From NCBI RefSeq assembly GCF_001584335.1, contig NZ_LSBB01000018.1, forward strand, positions 186,001 to 250,000: DNA of 64,000 nucleotides, given 5' to 3'. This DNA is from Bacillus atrophaeus (GTDB lineage: Bacteria > Bacillota > Bacilli > Bacillales > Bacillaceae). Shown here in pieces: positions 1-10,106 of the stretch. Under the pieces are notes generated by a model. The model did not search any database. It saw only the letters and a program-made list of their open reading frames with translations, and was not told where the DNA came from. Made by a program: the position numbers and the translations under genes. Within the stretch, counting starts at the first letter, position 1; every line of letters begins with the position of its first letter.

Positions 1-1
1 T

Positions 2-2272
2 GCCTCCTTTTTCTCCGCACTTCTCATATTCGTTTTATCACTCTTCTTTGTTTATATCAAAACAAAACAGCTCTCACTCGTTTTTGTTAGTTTATCGGCT
101 TTTACGATCTATTTTTTCTTAACCTCTGTTATCGATTCTCATAATGTATCGTCCTATGACATCGGCACTTATAAGCTTCGGGCAGTGATTCAGGAAATTC
201 CAAAGATTGACGGAGACCGTATGTCCATGGTAGTTCGAACGCCGGATGGGGAAAAGTGGGCTTCATCATATAAAATGGAGTCGCTTGCTGAAAAGGAAAA
301 ACTTTCACAGATAGAGCCAGGGACGGCTTGTACGTTTACCGGTTCTTTAGAAAAGCCGAAAAACGCAACGGTTCCCGGCACTTTCGATTATAAACAGTAT
401 CTGTACAGCCAGCATATTCACTGGAATTACTCGATAACAGCAATCCAAAATTGCAGCACGGCAGATGGAATACAGTATAGGCTTTTAAGCGTGAGAAAGT
501 CTCTTATTTCATTTGTGAATGACCATGTTCCGGAATCCTCAGCAGGCATCGTGCAGGCGCTCATCCTGGGTGACAGATTTTATCTTATGGACGATGTGCT
601 GGAAGCGTATCAAAAGCTCGGAGTTGTCCATCTGCTTGCGATTTCAGGGCTTCATGTAGGTATTGTGACAGCTGGTATATTCTATGTGCTCATTCGAATT
701 GGGATAACGAGAGAGAAGGCTGCCATTCTGCTGCTGTTGTTTTTGCCTGTTTATACGATTTTAACCGGAGCGGCTCCGTCTGTGATGCGCGCAGCTCTTA
801 TGTCAGGGCTTTATTTTATCGGCAGTTTGTGGGGAAAGCGTATGAACCCTTCAATAGTGATCTGTCTTTCTTGTTTAATTCTCCTTTTGTTTAATCCGTA
901 TCATCTTTTTCAAATAGGGTTTCAGCTCTCATTTGCCGTAAGTTTCTCTTTAATACTTTCTTCCTCTATTTTCAAGAAACTTCAAAGCGGGGGACTCGTG
1001 CAGCTCGCCATGGTGTCACTCATCGCTCAGCTTGGATCGCTTCCCATCCTTATCTATTATTTTCAGCAGTTTTCTCTTATCAGTATACCGATGAATATCA
1101 TTATGGTGCCTTTTTATACGATGTTTGTCATGCCGTTTTCTATGATAGGTTTTCTTTTGTTAAGTTTGTCTGAGCCGGTCGGTGAGTACCTGTTTTATTG
1201 GTTTGATTACATCATGTGCTGGAGTGACAAGCTGATAAAGTATGCTGCAGACATTGAGCAATTTACAGTGATTGCAGCCCGTCCAAATGCGCTTGTCTTG
1301 TTTGGGCTGATTGGATCTATCGTTGTTTTGCTGACAGCCATGGAGAAATCCGCCCTTTACCAAAGACTTCTGTCTGTGCTGCTCTTTATCGCAATGCTTT
1401 TTCTGGTGGTTATTTTTCCTCGCCTGGACCCCGAGGGAGAAGTGGATATGCTTGATATCGGTCAGGGAGACAGCATGTTTATCAGCGCTCCGTATCAGCG
1501 CGGCCATGTGATGATAGACACTGGAGGAATCCTTTCATACTTAACAGAGCCATGGAGGGAAAAACGGCATCCTTTTTCGCTTAGCGAAAAGGTGCTCATT
1601 CCTTTCTTAACAGCAAAAGGCATTAAACAGCTTGATGCCTTAATTTTGACTCATGCGGACCAAGACCATATAGGGGAAGCAAAGGTTCTGATCAAGCGGC
1701 ATAAAGTCAAACAGCTCATTGTGCCGAAAGGATTTGTTTCTGAACCGAATGATGAAAAAGTGCTGCGGACCGCACAGCAAGAGGGAATTCGCATTACAGA
1801 GGTTAAACGAGGCGACACCTTTCAGATAAAGGATTTACAGTTTCGCGTACTGTCGCCTGAGACTCCCGACCTGAACAGCAAAAATAACTCTTCTCTCGTG
1901 CTATGGATGAAAACAGGTCATCTCAGCTGGGTGCTGACAGGCGATCTCGAAAAGGAAGGGGAACAGGAGATCATGAAAGCTTTTCCGGATCTAAAAGCGG
2001 ATATTTTAAAGGTGGGGCATCATGGCAGTAAAGGATCTACCGGAGAAGAGTTTGTCCGCCACCTGAAACCAAAGGCGGCAATTATTTCTGCCGGTGAGGA
2101 TAATCGGTATCACCATCCCCATCAGGAAGTCCTTGATATACTGAAAGCTCATTCTGTCCGCATTTTCCGCACTGATCAAAGCGGGACGATCCAATACAGA
2201 TTTAAAAGCGGGTTTGGAACCTTTTCTGTCTATCCTCCATATGATACAACAGGTATGACGGAGACGAACTAA
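2..2272 (+). CDS. comEC: ComEC, DNA uptake channel protein (5' end cut off)
   Basis: The frame is open from the left edge, so the start lies outside the window; about 756 residues are visible against roughly 776 for B. subtilis ComEC. The order of domains is a soluble N-terminal part, a long polytopic membrane 'competence' domain, and from about visible residue 480 a metallo-beta-lactamase-like domain opening with VDMLDIGQGD and carrying the metal motif THADQDH near residue 548. ComEC carries single-stranded transforming DNA across the cell membrane, and the C-terminal domain is thought to act as a nuclease. It is normally the last gene of the comE operon. The domain order and position make the call secure. 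Confidence 0.97.
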   Translation, partial: ASFFSALLIFVLSLFFVYIKTKQLSLVFVSLSAFTIYFFLTSVIDSHNVSSYDIGTYKLRAVIQEIPKIDGDRMSMVVRTPDGEKWASSYKMESLAEKEKLSQIEPGTACTFTGSLEKPKNATVPGTFDYKQYLYSQHIHWNYSITAIQNCSTADGIQYRLLSVRKSLISFVNDHVPESSAGIVQALILGDRFYLMDDVLEAYQKLGVVHLLAISGLHVGIVTAGIFYVLIRIGITREKAAILLLLFLPVYTILTGAAPSVMRAALMSGLYFIGSLWGKRMNPSIVICLSCLILLLFNPYHLFQIGFQLSFAVSFSLILSSSIFKKLQSGGLVQLAMVSLIAQLGSLPILIYYFQQFSLISIPMNIIMVPFYTMFVMPFSMIGFLLLSLSEPVGEYLFYWFDYIMCWSDKLIKYAADIEQFTVIAARPNALVLFGLIGSIVVLLTAMEKSALYQRLLSVLLFIAMLFLVVIFPRLDPEGEVDMLDIGQGDSMFISAPYQRGHVMIDTGGILSYLTEPWREKRHPFSLSEKVLIPFLTAKGIKQLDALILTHADQDHIGEAKVLIKRHKVKQLIVPKGFVSEPNDEKVLRTAQQEGIRITEVKRGDTFQIKDLQFRVLSPETPDLNSKNNSSLVLWMKTGHLSWVLTGDLEKEGEQEIMKAFPDLKADILKVGHHGSKGSTGEEFVRHLKPKAAIISAGEDNRYHHPHQEVLDILKAHSVRIFRTDQSGTIQYRFKSGFGTFSVYPPYDTTGMTETN

Positions 2273-2299
2273 AAAAGACTGCCGATAATATCAGCAGCC
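2271..2299 (-). terminator. Terminator of yqzM
   Basis: On the minus strand GGCTGC pairs with GCAGTC and is followed by six T. The T run overlaps the comEC stop codon, so the two convergent genes are packed tightly. Confidence 0.6.
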
Positions 2300-2312
2300 C
2301 GGGCAATCGCTG

Positions 2313-2447
2313 TTAGGAACCGACAAGGTGAATAACTGTTGCCATAACAAACAAGAAGGCGAAAAATCCAAAGGACACAACAAAACCAACAGCTGAGTCT
2401 ACAGCATCATTTCGTTTGCTTTGAACGTTTTTTTCAAAATCATTCAA
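2313..2447 (-). CDS. yqzM: YqzM, 44-residue hydrophobic peptide
   Basis: This small gene starts at a TTG (2445-2447) behind a strong AGGAGGGG at 2453-2460. It encodes 44 residues beginning MNDFEKNVQSKRNDAVDSAV and ending VIHLVGS. The N-terminal third is charged, and the rest is one hydrophobic segment (about residues 19-43) that should span the membrane. It matches my memory of YqzM, which sits between comEC and holA on the opposite strand in B. subtilis. No function is known to me. The ribosome binding site, TM segment and synteny make the gene convincing despite its size. Confidence 0.85.
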   Translation of the reverse strand: MNDFEKNVQSKRNDAVDSAVGFVVSFGFFAFLFVMATVIHLVGS

Positions 2448-2586
2448 TTTTACCCCTCCTGACTAACTTAAGTATAATGGAATCATTTTGAAAAATCTAG
2501 AAGTGAAGGTAACGTTTTCTGTTCTTGTGATTATCGCCTTTTTACAAGTTGACCCGGGGGCTTGCGATCAGGCGTTTACTATAAAT

Positions 2587-2615
2587 GAGGAAGCTGTTCT
2601 TTGGCTTCCTCTTTA
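2587..2615 (+). other. Hairpin upstream of holA
   Basis: GAGGAAGC (2587-2594) pairs with GCTTCCTC (2604-2611) around a 9-base loop and is followed by TTTAC. It stands about 65 bases before holA. It could be a weak terminator, an attenuator or a 5' stabilising hairpin. Upstream, TTGACC (2549-2554) and TACTAT (2577-2582) are 22 bases apart, too far for a normal SigA promoter. Confidence 0.4.
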
Positions 2616-2676
2616 CTATTTGCCGATCACAATTTAGGATAGAAGGGGATGAAGAAAGAGAGGAAGTCGTACAACA

Positions 2677-3720
2677 ATGGTATTTGATGTGTGGAAAAGC
2701 CTGCAAAAAGGAGATGTCCATCCTGTTTATTGTTTATATGGAAAAGAGACATACTTGCTCCAAGAGACCATCGGCCGGATCAGACAGGCTGTGATTGATC
2801 AGGAGACAAAGGATTTTAACCTGTCTGTTTTTGATCTTGAAGAGGATCCCCTGGACCTTGCTGTAGCGGACGCTGAAACATTTCCGTTTATGGGAGAGCG
2901 CCGTCTTGTGATCGTGAAAAATCCGTACTTTCTGACAGGGGAAAAAAAGAAAGAAAAAGTTGAGCACAACGTCAGTGCGCTGGAGGCATACATACAAGAA
3001 CCGGCCCCTTACACAGTTTTTGTGCTGCTGGCGCCTTATGAGAAGCTCGATGAACGGAAAAAGCTGACGAAAGCGCTGAAAAAGAAGGCGTTTATGGTGG
3101 AAGCAAAAGAGTTGAATGCGAAGGAAACGACGGATTTTACAATGAATCTGGCGAAAACAGAACATAAAATAATCCGTGAGGAAGCGGCGGAGCATTTGGT
3201 GCTGCTCGTTAACGGGCATCTGTCATCCATCTATCAAGAAATTCAAAAGCTCTGCACTTATATCGGCGAGCGTGAAGAAATTATGCTTGATGATGTCAAG
3301 GCGCTTGTGGCGAGGAGCTTAGAGCAGAATATTTTTGAGCTGATCAATAAAATCGTAAATCGAAAACGGACGGAAAGCCTGCAGATTTTCTATGATTTGC
3401 TTAAGCAAAATGAAGAGCCCATTAAGATTATGGCTCTTATCTCAAATCAATTCCGGCTGATTTTACAGACAAAGTATTTTGCCGAACAAGGCTACGGACA
3501 AAAACAGATTGCTGCTAATTTAAAAGTCCATCCCTTCCGGGTGAAACTTGCAATGGACCAAGCAAGGCTTTTTTCAGAAGCGGAGCTGAGGCATATCATT
3601 GAAAGCCTCGCCGTAATGGACTATGAAATGAAAACGGGAAAAAAGGACAAGCAGCTGCTGCTTGAATTATTTCTTTTGCAGCTTTTAAAGGTAAACGAAA
3701 AAAACGATCCTCAATATTGA
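2677..3720 (+). CDS. holA: DNA polymerase III delta subunit
   Basis: The 347-residue protein matches B. subtilis HolA (YqeN) in length and position. The delta subunit is part of the clamp-loader complex that opens the beta clamp and places it on primed DNA at the replication fork. The chosen ATG gives MVFDVWKSLQKGDVHPVYCL, and the 'hPVYCLYGKETYLLQE' start is typical of the family, followed by an AAA+-like fold and a helical C-terminal domain. AGAGGAAG precedes the start. The gene is monocistronic and its TGA stop lies inside the terminator palindrome shared with rpsT. Confidence 0.95.
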   Translation: MVFDVWKSLQKGDVHPVYCLYGKETYLLQETIGRIRQAVIDQETKDFNLSVFDLEEDPLDLAVADAETFPFMGERRLVIVKNPYFLTGEKKKEKVEHNVSALEAYIQEPAPYTVFVLLAPYEKLDERKKLTKALKKKAFMVEAKELNAKETTDFTMNLAKTEHKIIREEAAEHLVLLVNGHLSSIYQEIQKLCTYIGEREEIMLDDVKALVARSLEQNIFELINKIVNRKRTESLQIFYDLLKQNEEPIKIMALISNQFRLILQTKYFAEQGYGQKQIAANLKVHPFRVKLAMDQARLFSEAELRHIIESLAVMDYEMKTGKKDKQLLLELFLLQLLKVNEKNDPQY

Positions 3721-3734
3721 GGATCGTTGCTTTT

Positions 3735-3735
<1 letters not shown>
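3703..3735. terminator. Bidirectional terminator between holA and rpsT
   Basis: A perfect inverted repeat, AACGATCCTCA (3703-3713) against TGAGGATCGTT (3718-3728), is flanked by a T run downstream on + and by AAACGAAAA, which reads as Ts, on the other side. It serves both convergent genes. The holA stop codon TGA is 3718-3720, within the right arm. Confidence 0.9.
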
Positions 3736-4013
<278 letters not shown>

Positions 4014-4014
4014 C

Positions 4015-4043
4015 TAAGATACAACCTGTAGCACAGTGTCTTA
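4015..4043 (-). other. Hairpin in the rpsT leader touching the ribosome binding site
   Basis: In the transcript TAAGACAC can pair with GTATCTTA with one mismatch. The 3' arm ends exactly at the Shine-Dalgarno sequence (4008-4015). An alternative inner fold CTGT-GCT-ACAG exists. S20 genes are translationally autoregulated in E. coli; whether this hairpin takes part is inference. Confidence 0.35.
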
Positions 4044-4076
4044 AGGTTAAATCTTCTTCACAATAGAACAAATTGT

Positions 4077-4105
4077 ATTCTATCAAACACACCTTTAGAT
4101 TGCAA
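4077..4105 (-). promoter_or_regulatory. SigA-type promoter of rpsT
   Basis: On the minus strand TTGCAA (4100-4105), a 17-base spacer and TAGAAT (4077-4082) form a good vegetative promoter. The leader to the start codon would be about 70 bases. Confidence 0.65.
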
Positions 4106-4144
4106 TATAAATGTAAAGTATTTTTCGTTGAAGGCCCTCCGGCC

Positions 4145-4175
4145 GAATGTTTTGTTTTACAAATGGCAACAATAC
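4145..4175 (+). promoter_or_regulatory. Possible sigma-F/sigma-G promoter of gpr
   Basis: GAATG (4145-4149) matches the -35 consensus GMATR. About 18 bases later AACAATA is a partial match to the -10 CATNNTA. B. subtilis gpr is known to be transcribed in the forespore by sigma-F and sigma-G. The -10 match is weak. Confidence 0.4.
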
Positions 4176-4205
4176 TTGTAATGAAAATTGGAGGAGGTCC
4201 TGACA

Positions 4206-5309
4206 GTGAAAAAGAGTGAGCTGGATGTGAATCAGTTTTTGATACGTACGGATTTGGCAGTGGAAACAAAGGAAGCCATGGCCGGCCAGGCTGCTCCGAA
4301 AAAAGAGATTCAAGGTTTCATCGAAAAGGAACGCGATAAAGGCGGCATCAAAATCAGAACCGTTGATATTACAGAGGAAGGCGCGAAGCTTTCTGGGAAA
4401 AAACAGGGACGGTATTTAACCATTGAAGCCCAAGGAATCAGAGAGCACGATTCGGAAATGCAGGAGAAGGTGGTAGAGGTATTTGCGGAAGAATTCTCCT
4501 CATTCCTGAAAAATTTAAAGATCCCTAAGGATGCGAGCTGTTTAATCGTCGGCCTTGGAAACTGGAACGTTACCCCTGATGCTCTCGGTCCGAATGTCGT
4601 TGAAAATCTGTTAGTGACAAGGCATCTGTTTAAGCTTCAGCCGGAAAACGTGCAGGAAGGGTACAGGCCTGTCAGCGCGCTTGCACCCGGTGTAATGGGT
4701 TTAACGGGCATTGAAACAAGCGATATTATTCAAGGTGTCATCGAGCAGTCCAAGCCTGATTTTGTTATTGCCATTGATGCGCTTGCGGCTCGGGCGGTCG
4801 AAAGAGTCAATACGACGATTCAAATATCGGACACAGGCATCCATCCGGGCTCCGGAGTCGGCAATAAACGCAAGGAATTGAGTAATGACACACTCGGGAT
4901 TCCGGTTATCGCGATCGGCGTTCCGACAGTGGTAGACGCGGTAACGATTGCGAGTGATACGGTAGATTACATATTGAAGCATTTTGGCAGAGAAATGAAA
5001 GATGACAGTCCGTCAAGATCTCTTGTGCCGGCAGGGATGAGTTTTGGGAAAAAGAAAGTCCTCACTGAAGAGGACCTGCCCGATCCGGAACAGCGAAAAT
5101 CGTTCCTCGGCATTGTCGGATCACTTGAAGAACAGGAGAAACGCCAGCTGATTCAAGAAGTCCTTTCGCCTCTAGGCCATAACTTAATGGTGACGCCAAA
5201 AGAAGTGGATACCTTTATTGATGATATGGCGAATGTTTTGGCAAACGGTTTAAACACCGCGCTCCATGAAAAAATTTCTCAAGATAATAAGGGGTCCTAC
5301 AATCACTAA
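4206..5309 (+). CDS. gpr: Germination protease GPR (spore protease)
   Basis: GPR is made as a zymogen in the forespore, autoprocesses, and degrades small acid-soluble spore proteins during germination. The protein has 367 residues from a GTG at 4206, beginning [20 protein letters not shown] read with initiator Met. This start is chosen because the strong GGAGGAGG (4190-4197) ends 8 bases before it, whereas the frame's upstream TTG at 4188 overlaps that site. The family signature [17 protein letters not shown] and the segment [17 protein letters not shown] are intact. The gene stands ahead of spoIIP and may be co-transcribed with it. Confidence 0.95.
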   Translation: MKKSELDVNQFLIRTDLAVETKEAMAGQAAPKKEIQGFIEKERDKGGIKIRTVDITEEGAKLSGKKQGRYLTIEAQGIREHDSEMQEKVVEVFAEEFSSFLKNLKIPKDASCLIVGLGNWNVTPDALGPNVVENLLVTRHLFKLQPENVQEGYRPVSALAPGVMGLTGIETSDIIQGVIEQSKPDFVIAIDALAARAVERVNTTIQISDTGIHPGSGVGNKRKELSNDTLGIPVIAIGVPTVVDAVTIASDTVDYILKHFGREMKDDSPSRSLVPAGMSFGKKKVLTEEDLPDPEQRKSFLGIVGSLEEQEKRQLIQEVLSPLGHNLMVTPKEVDTFIDDMANVLANGLNTALHEKISQDNKGSYNH

Positions 5310-5375
5310 ATTGTTCTACTTCCTCTAGCTTGTTCATAGAGTAATTACTAGACAAGCGTTGGAGGGATTCGAACA

Positions 5376-6584
5376 ATGAGAAAAAAACGCAGAAACCGTC
5401 AAATTGTTGTAGCGGTGAACGGTGCGAATGCGGTTAAAGGCATTTTTTTGTTTATCGCAAGTCTATTAGTGATATTTATTTTATCTGGTGTGCTGACGTC
5501 TCTCCGTCCGGAACTCAGGCCCTCATCCAATTCCCTCTACGGATTTGCGGATGAATTGCCGGGAGACGTATTTGCACACTTGCTTCGGATGGAGAACCAT
5601 TACTTCGCATCTGATCTTTCTGATACAGAGAGCAGCTCATTCCATCTTTCACGGCTTTCTTTAAAATTGGCCACAAGCATCAATCTCGAAGATCCGCGGA
5701 GTTTTCTTGGCCGCGAGCTGCCCGGTTTTTCTCAATTCGATACAGAAATCCTCGTTGCAGGACAAGGGACAGACTATACAAACATGCCGTCAGAATCTCC
5801 TCCGCCATCCGAAGTCATGCAGGAAGAGAAGGAAGCTAATCTTGCAGAGATTGAAAACCAGCAAACGAAAAAAGAAAATACAGAACAAGAACCGCCGAAA
5901 CAGACAACGGGTGATCGAAAGGTTGTTTATATTTACCACACTCATAATACGGAATCCTATCTCCCTCTGCTGAAAGGAGAAACAAATCCCGACATGGCGC
6001 GTCATTCTAAAGCCAATGTGACGCTTGTCGGAGGGATGTTCGGCAAAGCGCTGGAAGCACAAGGGGTCGGCGCAACTGTTGATAAAACCGATATTCAGGC
6101 CAAGCTGAATAAAAAGGGCTTAAATTACGCGAGATCCTATGATGAATCAAGACCGGTCGTCAAAGAAGCGCTGACGAAAAATAAGAACCTGCAGTATATC
6201 ATTGATATCCATAGAGACTCCAAACGCAAGAAAAATACTACGACAACGATCAAAGGGAAGAGCTATGCCCGATTGGCGTTTGTCGTCGGCAGAAAAACCG
6301 CAAATTTTGAACAAAACTACAAGCTTGCAAGTGAACTTCATAAACTGATGGAGAAAAAATATCCCGGCCTTAGCACGGGCGTTTTCTCAAAAGGCTCACC
6401 TGGCGATAATGGCGTATACAACCAAGACCTGAACGACAGAGCCCTGCTGCTCGAATTTGGCGGCGTTGATAATAATTTAGAAGAGCTGCAGCATACGGCG
6501 GATGCAACAGCTGATGTCTTCAGCGAACTATTCTGGGATGCGGAGAAAGTAAATGCTGATTCTGGCGACAAGAAAAAACAATAA
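5376..6584 (+). CDS. spoIIP: Stage II sporulation protein P
   Basis: SpoIIP is the amidase and endopeptidase of the DMP complex (with SpoIID and SpoIIM) that thins septal peptidoglycan and drives engulfment. It has 402 residues with a TM segment at about residues 20-42, an acidic/proline linker near 150-180, and a catalytic domain with the family motifs IYHTHNTESY and IDIHRDS and a late LLLEFGGVDN. TTGGAGGG precedes the ATG. B. subtilis transcription is by sigma-E in the mother cell with readthrough from gpr. A possible -10 CATAGAGT lies near 5334, but I see no clear -35. Confidence 0.96.
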   Translation: MRKKRRNRQIVVAVNGANAVKGIFLFIASLLVIFILSGVLTSLRPELRPSSNSLYGFADELPGDVFAHLLRMENHYFASDLSDTESSSFHLSRLSLKLATSINLEDPRSFLGRELPGFSQFDTEILVAGQGTDYTNMPSESPPPSEVMQEEKEANLAEIENQQTKKENTEQEPPKQTTGDRKVVYIYHTHNTESYLPLLKGETNPDMARHSKANVTLVGGMFGKALEAQGVGATVDKTDIQAKLNKKGLNYARSYDESRPVVKEALTKNKNLQYIIDIHRDSKRKKNTTTTIKGKSYARLAFVVGRKTANFEQNYKLASELHKLMEKKYPGLSTGVFSKGSPGDNGVYNQDLNDRALLLEFGGVDNNLEELQHTADATADVFSELFWDAEKVNADSGDKKKQ

Positions 6585-6602
6585 GAAATCAGGTGGTTCA
6601 AA

Positions 6603-6941
6603 TTGATTGGATATGCCGGCAAGTGTCTGCTGATTGTCATCGTTATGTTTTTAGGCGTTTTGTTTGGCATGCAGCAGGCCAATAACGGAATGCTTGATAT
6701 GAAAGGTTATCATGACCCCTCTTTAAAAGGCGCATTTACGCTTACAGACGGAGAAAACAATGAAAAAGAAGCATCCATTCTCGGCCAAACAGTGACAACG
6801 AAAGATTTGGAAGAGAAGCAAAAAGAACTGGAGCAGGTGGAATCGTTTAATGTTTTCTCAAAGACGGGAAAAGCACTTTCAGATACAGTGACAAACACAG
6901 CGCAAGCCGTTTATAACTGGATGCTTGAGTTAAGAGAGTAG
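6603..6941 (+). CDS. yqxA: YqxA, small membrane-anchored protein (DUF3679-like)
   Basis: It encodes 112 residues from a TTG start (6603) behind AGGTGG at 6591-6596. There is one N-terminal membrane segment (about residues 5-24) ending in VLFGMQQANNG, a short polar region with a KDLEEKQKELEQVE coiled-coil stretch, and an amphipathic tail. Its place between spoIIP and lepA matches yqxA of B. subtilis. The function is unknown. Only 18 bases separate it from spoIIP, so the two probably share a transcript and it may be a sporulation gene. Confidence 0.8.
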   Translation: MIGYAGKCLLIVIVMFLGVLFGMQQANNGMLDMKGYHDPSLKGAFTLTDGENNEKEASILGQTVTTKDLEEKQKELEQVESFNVFSKTGKALSDTVTNTAQAVYNWMLELRE

Positions 6942-6944
6942 AGT

Positions 6945-6999
6945 GAGAAAAAGAGAAAAGCGGCCCGGATAGGCAGGGAGCTTTTCTCTTTCTCGTTTT
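6945..6999 (+). terminator. Terminator after yqxA
   Basis: GAGAAA-AAGAGAAAAGC (6945-6961) pairs with GCTTTTCTCTTTCTC (6980-6994), followed by GTTTTA. The T tail is short. Confidence 0.7.
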
Positions 7000-7002
7000 A
7001 CA

Positions 7003-7031
7003 TTGAATCTTTACAATCCTATTGATATAAT
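7003..7031 (+). promoter_or_regulatory. SigA-type promoter of lepA
   Basis: TTGAAT (7003-7008), a 17-base spacer and a perfect TATAAT (7026-7031) lie 44 bases before the lepA start. Confidence 0.75.
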
Positions 7032-7074
7032 CTAAGCTAGTGTATTTTGCGTTTAATAGTAGGAGTGATAGATT

Positions 7075-8910
7075 GTGACAGATAAAGAAAAGCGTTTAGA
7101 GAGGCAGTCGAGAATTCGGAATTTCTCCATTATCGCCCATATTGACCACGGTAAATCCACCTTAGCGGATCGGATTTTAGAAAAAACGTCGGCAATCACT
7201 CAACGAGAAATGAAAGAACAATTGCTTGATTCCATGGATCTTGAACGTGAACGGGGCATTACCATTAAATTAAACTCCGTTCAGCTGAAATACAAAGCAA
7301 AAGACGGTGAAGAATATATTTTTCACCTGATTGATACGCCGGGGCACGTCGATTTCACATATGAAGTGTCGCGAAGCCTTGCAGCCTGTGAGGGAGCGAT
7401 ACTTGTCGTTGACGCGGCTCAGGGAATCGAAGCCCAGACGCTGGCTAACGTCTACTTGGCGCTTGATAACGATCTTGAAATCCTTCCGGTCATCAATAAA
7501 ATCGACCTTCCGAGCGCAGAGCCGGAACGTGTGCGGCAAGAAGTGGAAGATGTTATCGGGCTTGACGCCTCAGAAGCTGTTCTCGCTTCTGCGAAAGCCG
7601 GAATCGGCATAGAGGAAATTTTAGAGCAGATCGTTGAAAAAGTGCCTGCTCCGACAGGCGATCCGGAAGCGCCGCTTAAAGCTCTTATTTTCGACTCTCT
7701 TTATGACGCTTACCGCGGTGTCGTGGCTTATATCAGAGTCGTTGAAGGAACGGTAAAGCCAGGGCAAAAAATTAGAATGATGGCAACGGGAAAAGAATTT
7801 GAAGTAACAGAAGTCGGCGTGTTCACCCCGAAAGCGACTCCGACCGATGAACTGACAGTCGGTGACGTAGGCTTTTTGACTGCGGCTATTAAAAACGTCG
7901 GAGACACCCGCGTCGGTGACACGATAACAAGCGCGGCCAATCAAGCTGCCGAAGCATTGCCTGGATATCGCAAGCTTAACCCGATGGTGTATTGCGGTTT
8001 GTATCCGATCGATACGGCCAAATACAACGATTTAAGGGAAGCTCTTGAAAAGCTTGAGCTGAATGACTCATCGCTTCAATATGAAGCAGAGACATCCCAA
8101 GCGCTCGGATTCGGTTTCCGCTGCGGATTTTTAGGTATGCTTCACATGGAAATCATTCAGGAGCGGATTGAGCGTGAGTTTAAAATCGACCTGATCACAA
8201 CAGCACCGAGTGTTATATATGATGTGTATATGACAGACGGCGAAAAAGTGGTGGTTGATAATCCGTCAAATATGCCTGATCCTCAAAAGATAGAACGGAT
8301 AGAAGAGCCGTATGTAAAAGCGACAATGATGGTGCCGAACGATTATGTCGGTGCAGTGATGGAGCTTTGCCAAGGAAAACGCGGCAATTTTATCGACATG
8401 CAATATTTAGACGCAAATCGCGTCAGCATTGTCTATGACATGCCATTAGCGGAAATCGTCTATGAGTTTTTTGACCAGCTTAAATCAAGCACAAAAGGCT
8501 ACGCGTCCTTTGACTATGAACTGATCGGCTACAAACCGTCTCAACTTGTCAAAATGGACATTATGCTGAACGGAGAAAAAATCGACGCCCTTTCATTTAT
8601 CGTGCATCGCGATTACGCGTACGAACGCGGAAAAGTAATTGTAGAAAAACTGAAAGAGCTCATTCCGCGCCAGCACTTTGAAGTACCGATTCAAGCGGCG
8701 ATCGGCCAGAAAATCGTGGCACGCTCCACCATTAAAGCCATGCGTAAGAACGTATTGGCTAAATGTTACGGCGGAGACATCTCGCGAAAACGGAAACTTC
8801 TTGAAAAGCAAAAAGAAGGAAAACGCCGAATGAAGCAGGTCGGCTCTGTCGAAGTGCCGCAAGAAGCATTTATGGCGGTCCTCAAAATGGACGACAGTCC
8901 GAAAAAATAA
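7075..8910 (+). CDS. lepA: Elongation factor 4 (LepA)
   Basis: LepA is a ribosome-associated translational GTPase of the EF-G family. It has 611 residues, the usual length, from a GTG start. The G motifs are AHIDHGKST (about residues 19-27), the switch segment RERGITI, DTPGH, and NKID, followed by the EF-G-like domains and the LepA-specific basic C-terminal domain ending [20 protein letters not shown]. It has its own promoter and terminator and appears monocistronic. Confidence 0.98.
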   Translation: MTDKEKRLERQSRIRNFSIIAHIDHGKSTLADRILEKTSAITQREMKEQLLDSMDLERERGITIKLNSVQLKYKAKDGEEYIFHLIDTPGHVDFTYEVSRSLAACEGAILVVDAAQGIEAQTLANVYLALDNDLEILPVINKIDLPSAEPERVRQEVEDVIGLDASEAVLASAKAGIGIEEILEQIVEKVPAPTGDPEAPLKALIFDSLYDAYRGVVAYIRVVEGTVKPGQKIRMMATGKEFEVTEVGVFTPKATPTDELTVGDVGFLTAAIKNVGDTRVGDTITSAANQAAEALPGYRKLNPMVYCGLYPIDTAKYNDLREALEKLELNDSSLQYEAETSQALGFGFRCGFLGMLHMEIIQERIEREFKIDLITTAPSVIYDVYMTDGEKVVVDNPSNMPDPQKIERIEEPYVKATMMVPNDYVGAVMELCQGKRGNFIDMQYLDANRVSIVYDMPLAEIVYEFFDQLKSSTKGYASFDYELIGYKPSQLVKMDIMLNGEKIDALSFIVHRDYAYERGKVIVEKLKELIPRQHFEVPIQAAIGQKIVARSTIKAMRKNVLAKCYGGDISRKRKLLEKQKEGKRRMKQVGSVEVPQEAFMAVLKMDDSPKK

Positions 8911-8911
8911 T

Positions 8912-8947
8912 AGAAGCCGCCGCAGTCCAGCACTGCGGCTTCTTTCT
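8912..8947 (+). terminator. Terminator after lepA
   Basis: AGAAGCCGC-CGCAG pairs with CTGCGGCTTCT with a small bulge, followed by TTCTTT. Confidence 0.75.
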
Positions 8948-8966
8948 TTAAAAGAAGGTGGAACCA

Positions 8967-10106
8967 TTGAAATCAGCGTATATTCATATCCCGTTTTGTG
9001 AGCATATTTGCCACTACTGTGATTTCAATAAATATTTTATTCAAAGTCAGCCTGTCGACGAGTACTTAAACTCGCTCGAGAAGGAAATGATAAATACAGT
9101 TGCGAAAACAGGACAGCCGAAGCTGGATACCATTTTTATAGGAGGCGGCACGCCGACCTCCCTGTCTGAAGCGCAGCTCGAAAAATTGATGGACATCGTT
9201 CATCGCGTGCTTAAGCCTTCAAGCCCTCTTCCGGAATTCGCAGTTGAAGCAAACCCGGATGATCTCTCAGCTGAGAAATTAAAGGTGTTGAAAGGCGCGG
9301 GAGTCAACCGGCTGAGCTTTGGCGTCCAAACCTTTGAAGACGACCTGCTGAAAAAAATCGGAAGGGTGCACAAAAAGAAGGATGTTTTCACATCGTTTGA
9401 ACGGGCGAGAGCGCTCGGTTTTGAGAACATTAGTCTTGATTTGATGTTCGGCCTGCCGGGGCAAACATTGGAGCATCTTGATCAATCCCTGCAAACCGCT
9501 TTATCTTTGAATGCAGAGCATTATTCCGTATATTCGCTTATTGTAGAACCCAAAACCGTTTTTTATAACCTGATGCAAAAAGGGCGGCTGCATTTGCCGG
9601 CTCAAGATCAGGAAGCAGAAATGTATGAACTTGTGATGCGGCAAATGAGCGATGCAAATATCCATCAATATGAGATTAGCAACTTTGCAAAACCGGGGCT
9701 GGAATCAAAGCATAATCTGACGTATTGGAGCAATGAAGATTACTTCGGATTCGGAGCGGGTGCACACGGGTATATCAACGGGGTGCGGACAGTAAACGCC
9801 GGCCCGGTCAAACACTATATTGACCTTATCAACGAGAAAGGATTTCCTTACAGAGACACACATGAGGTGACGAAAGAGGAACAAATCGAAGAAGAGCTTT
9901 TTCTCGGCCTCAGAAAAACAGCCGGTGTCAGCAAAAAAAGATTCTTTGAGAAATACGGGTGTTCACTGGACGAACTGTTCGCCCATGTCCTGCGCGGCCT
10001 TTCAGATAAGGGTCTGATTCATAACACAGAAAGTTCCGTATCCCTGACCCATAATGGCAAATTGCTGGGGAATGAAGTTTTTGGCGCATTTTTGGGTGAG
10101 TTATAA
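8967..10106 (+). CDS. hemW: HemW, radical SAM haem chaperone (HemN-like)
   Basis: It has 379 residues from a TTG start at 8967, giving MKSAYIHIPFCEHICHYCDF. This start is preferred to a GTG three codons upstream, which overlaps the AGAAGGTGG binding site. The radical SAM motif CEHICHYCDF has only the three cluster cysteines and then Asp-Phe, the HemW pattern; true coproporphyrinogen dehydrogenases have a fourth cysteine there. GGGTPTSL and the HemN C-terminal region follow. Older annotation calls it oxygen-independent coproporphyrinogen III oxidase. It stands just upstream of the heat-shock operon. Confidence 0.92.
   Translation: MKSAYIHIPFCEHICHYCDFNKYFIQSQPVDEYLNSLEKEMINTVAKTGQPKLDTIFIGGGTPTSLSEAQLEKLMDIVHRVLKPSSPLPEFAVEANPDDLSAEKLKVLKGAGVNRLSFGVQTFEDDLLKKIGRVHKKKDVFTSFERARALGFENISLDLMFGLPGQTLEHLDQSLQTALSLNAEHYSVYSLIVEPKTVFYNLMQKGRLHLPAQDQEAEMYELVMRQMSDANIHQYEISNFAKPGLESKHNLTYWSNEDYFGFGAGAHGYINGVRTVNAGPVKHYIDLINEKGFPYRDTHEVTKEEQIEEELFLGLRKTAGVSKKRFFEKYGCSLDELFAHVLRGLSDKGLIHNTESSVSLTHNGKLLGNEVFGAFLGEL

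Noticed and set aside
2549-2586. SigA promoter TTGACC...TACTAT for holA
   Set aside because: The spacer of 22 bases is too long.
2585-2794. Plus-strand frame upstream of and overlapping holA
   Set aside because: It starts in the hairpin at 2587 and overlaps holA in another frame without a binding site.
2734-3219. 161-codon minus-strand frame inside holA
   Set aside because: It is a shadow of holA with a Phe/Arg-heavy composition and no ribosome binding site.
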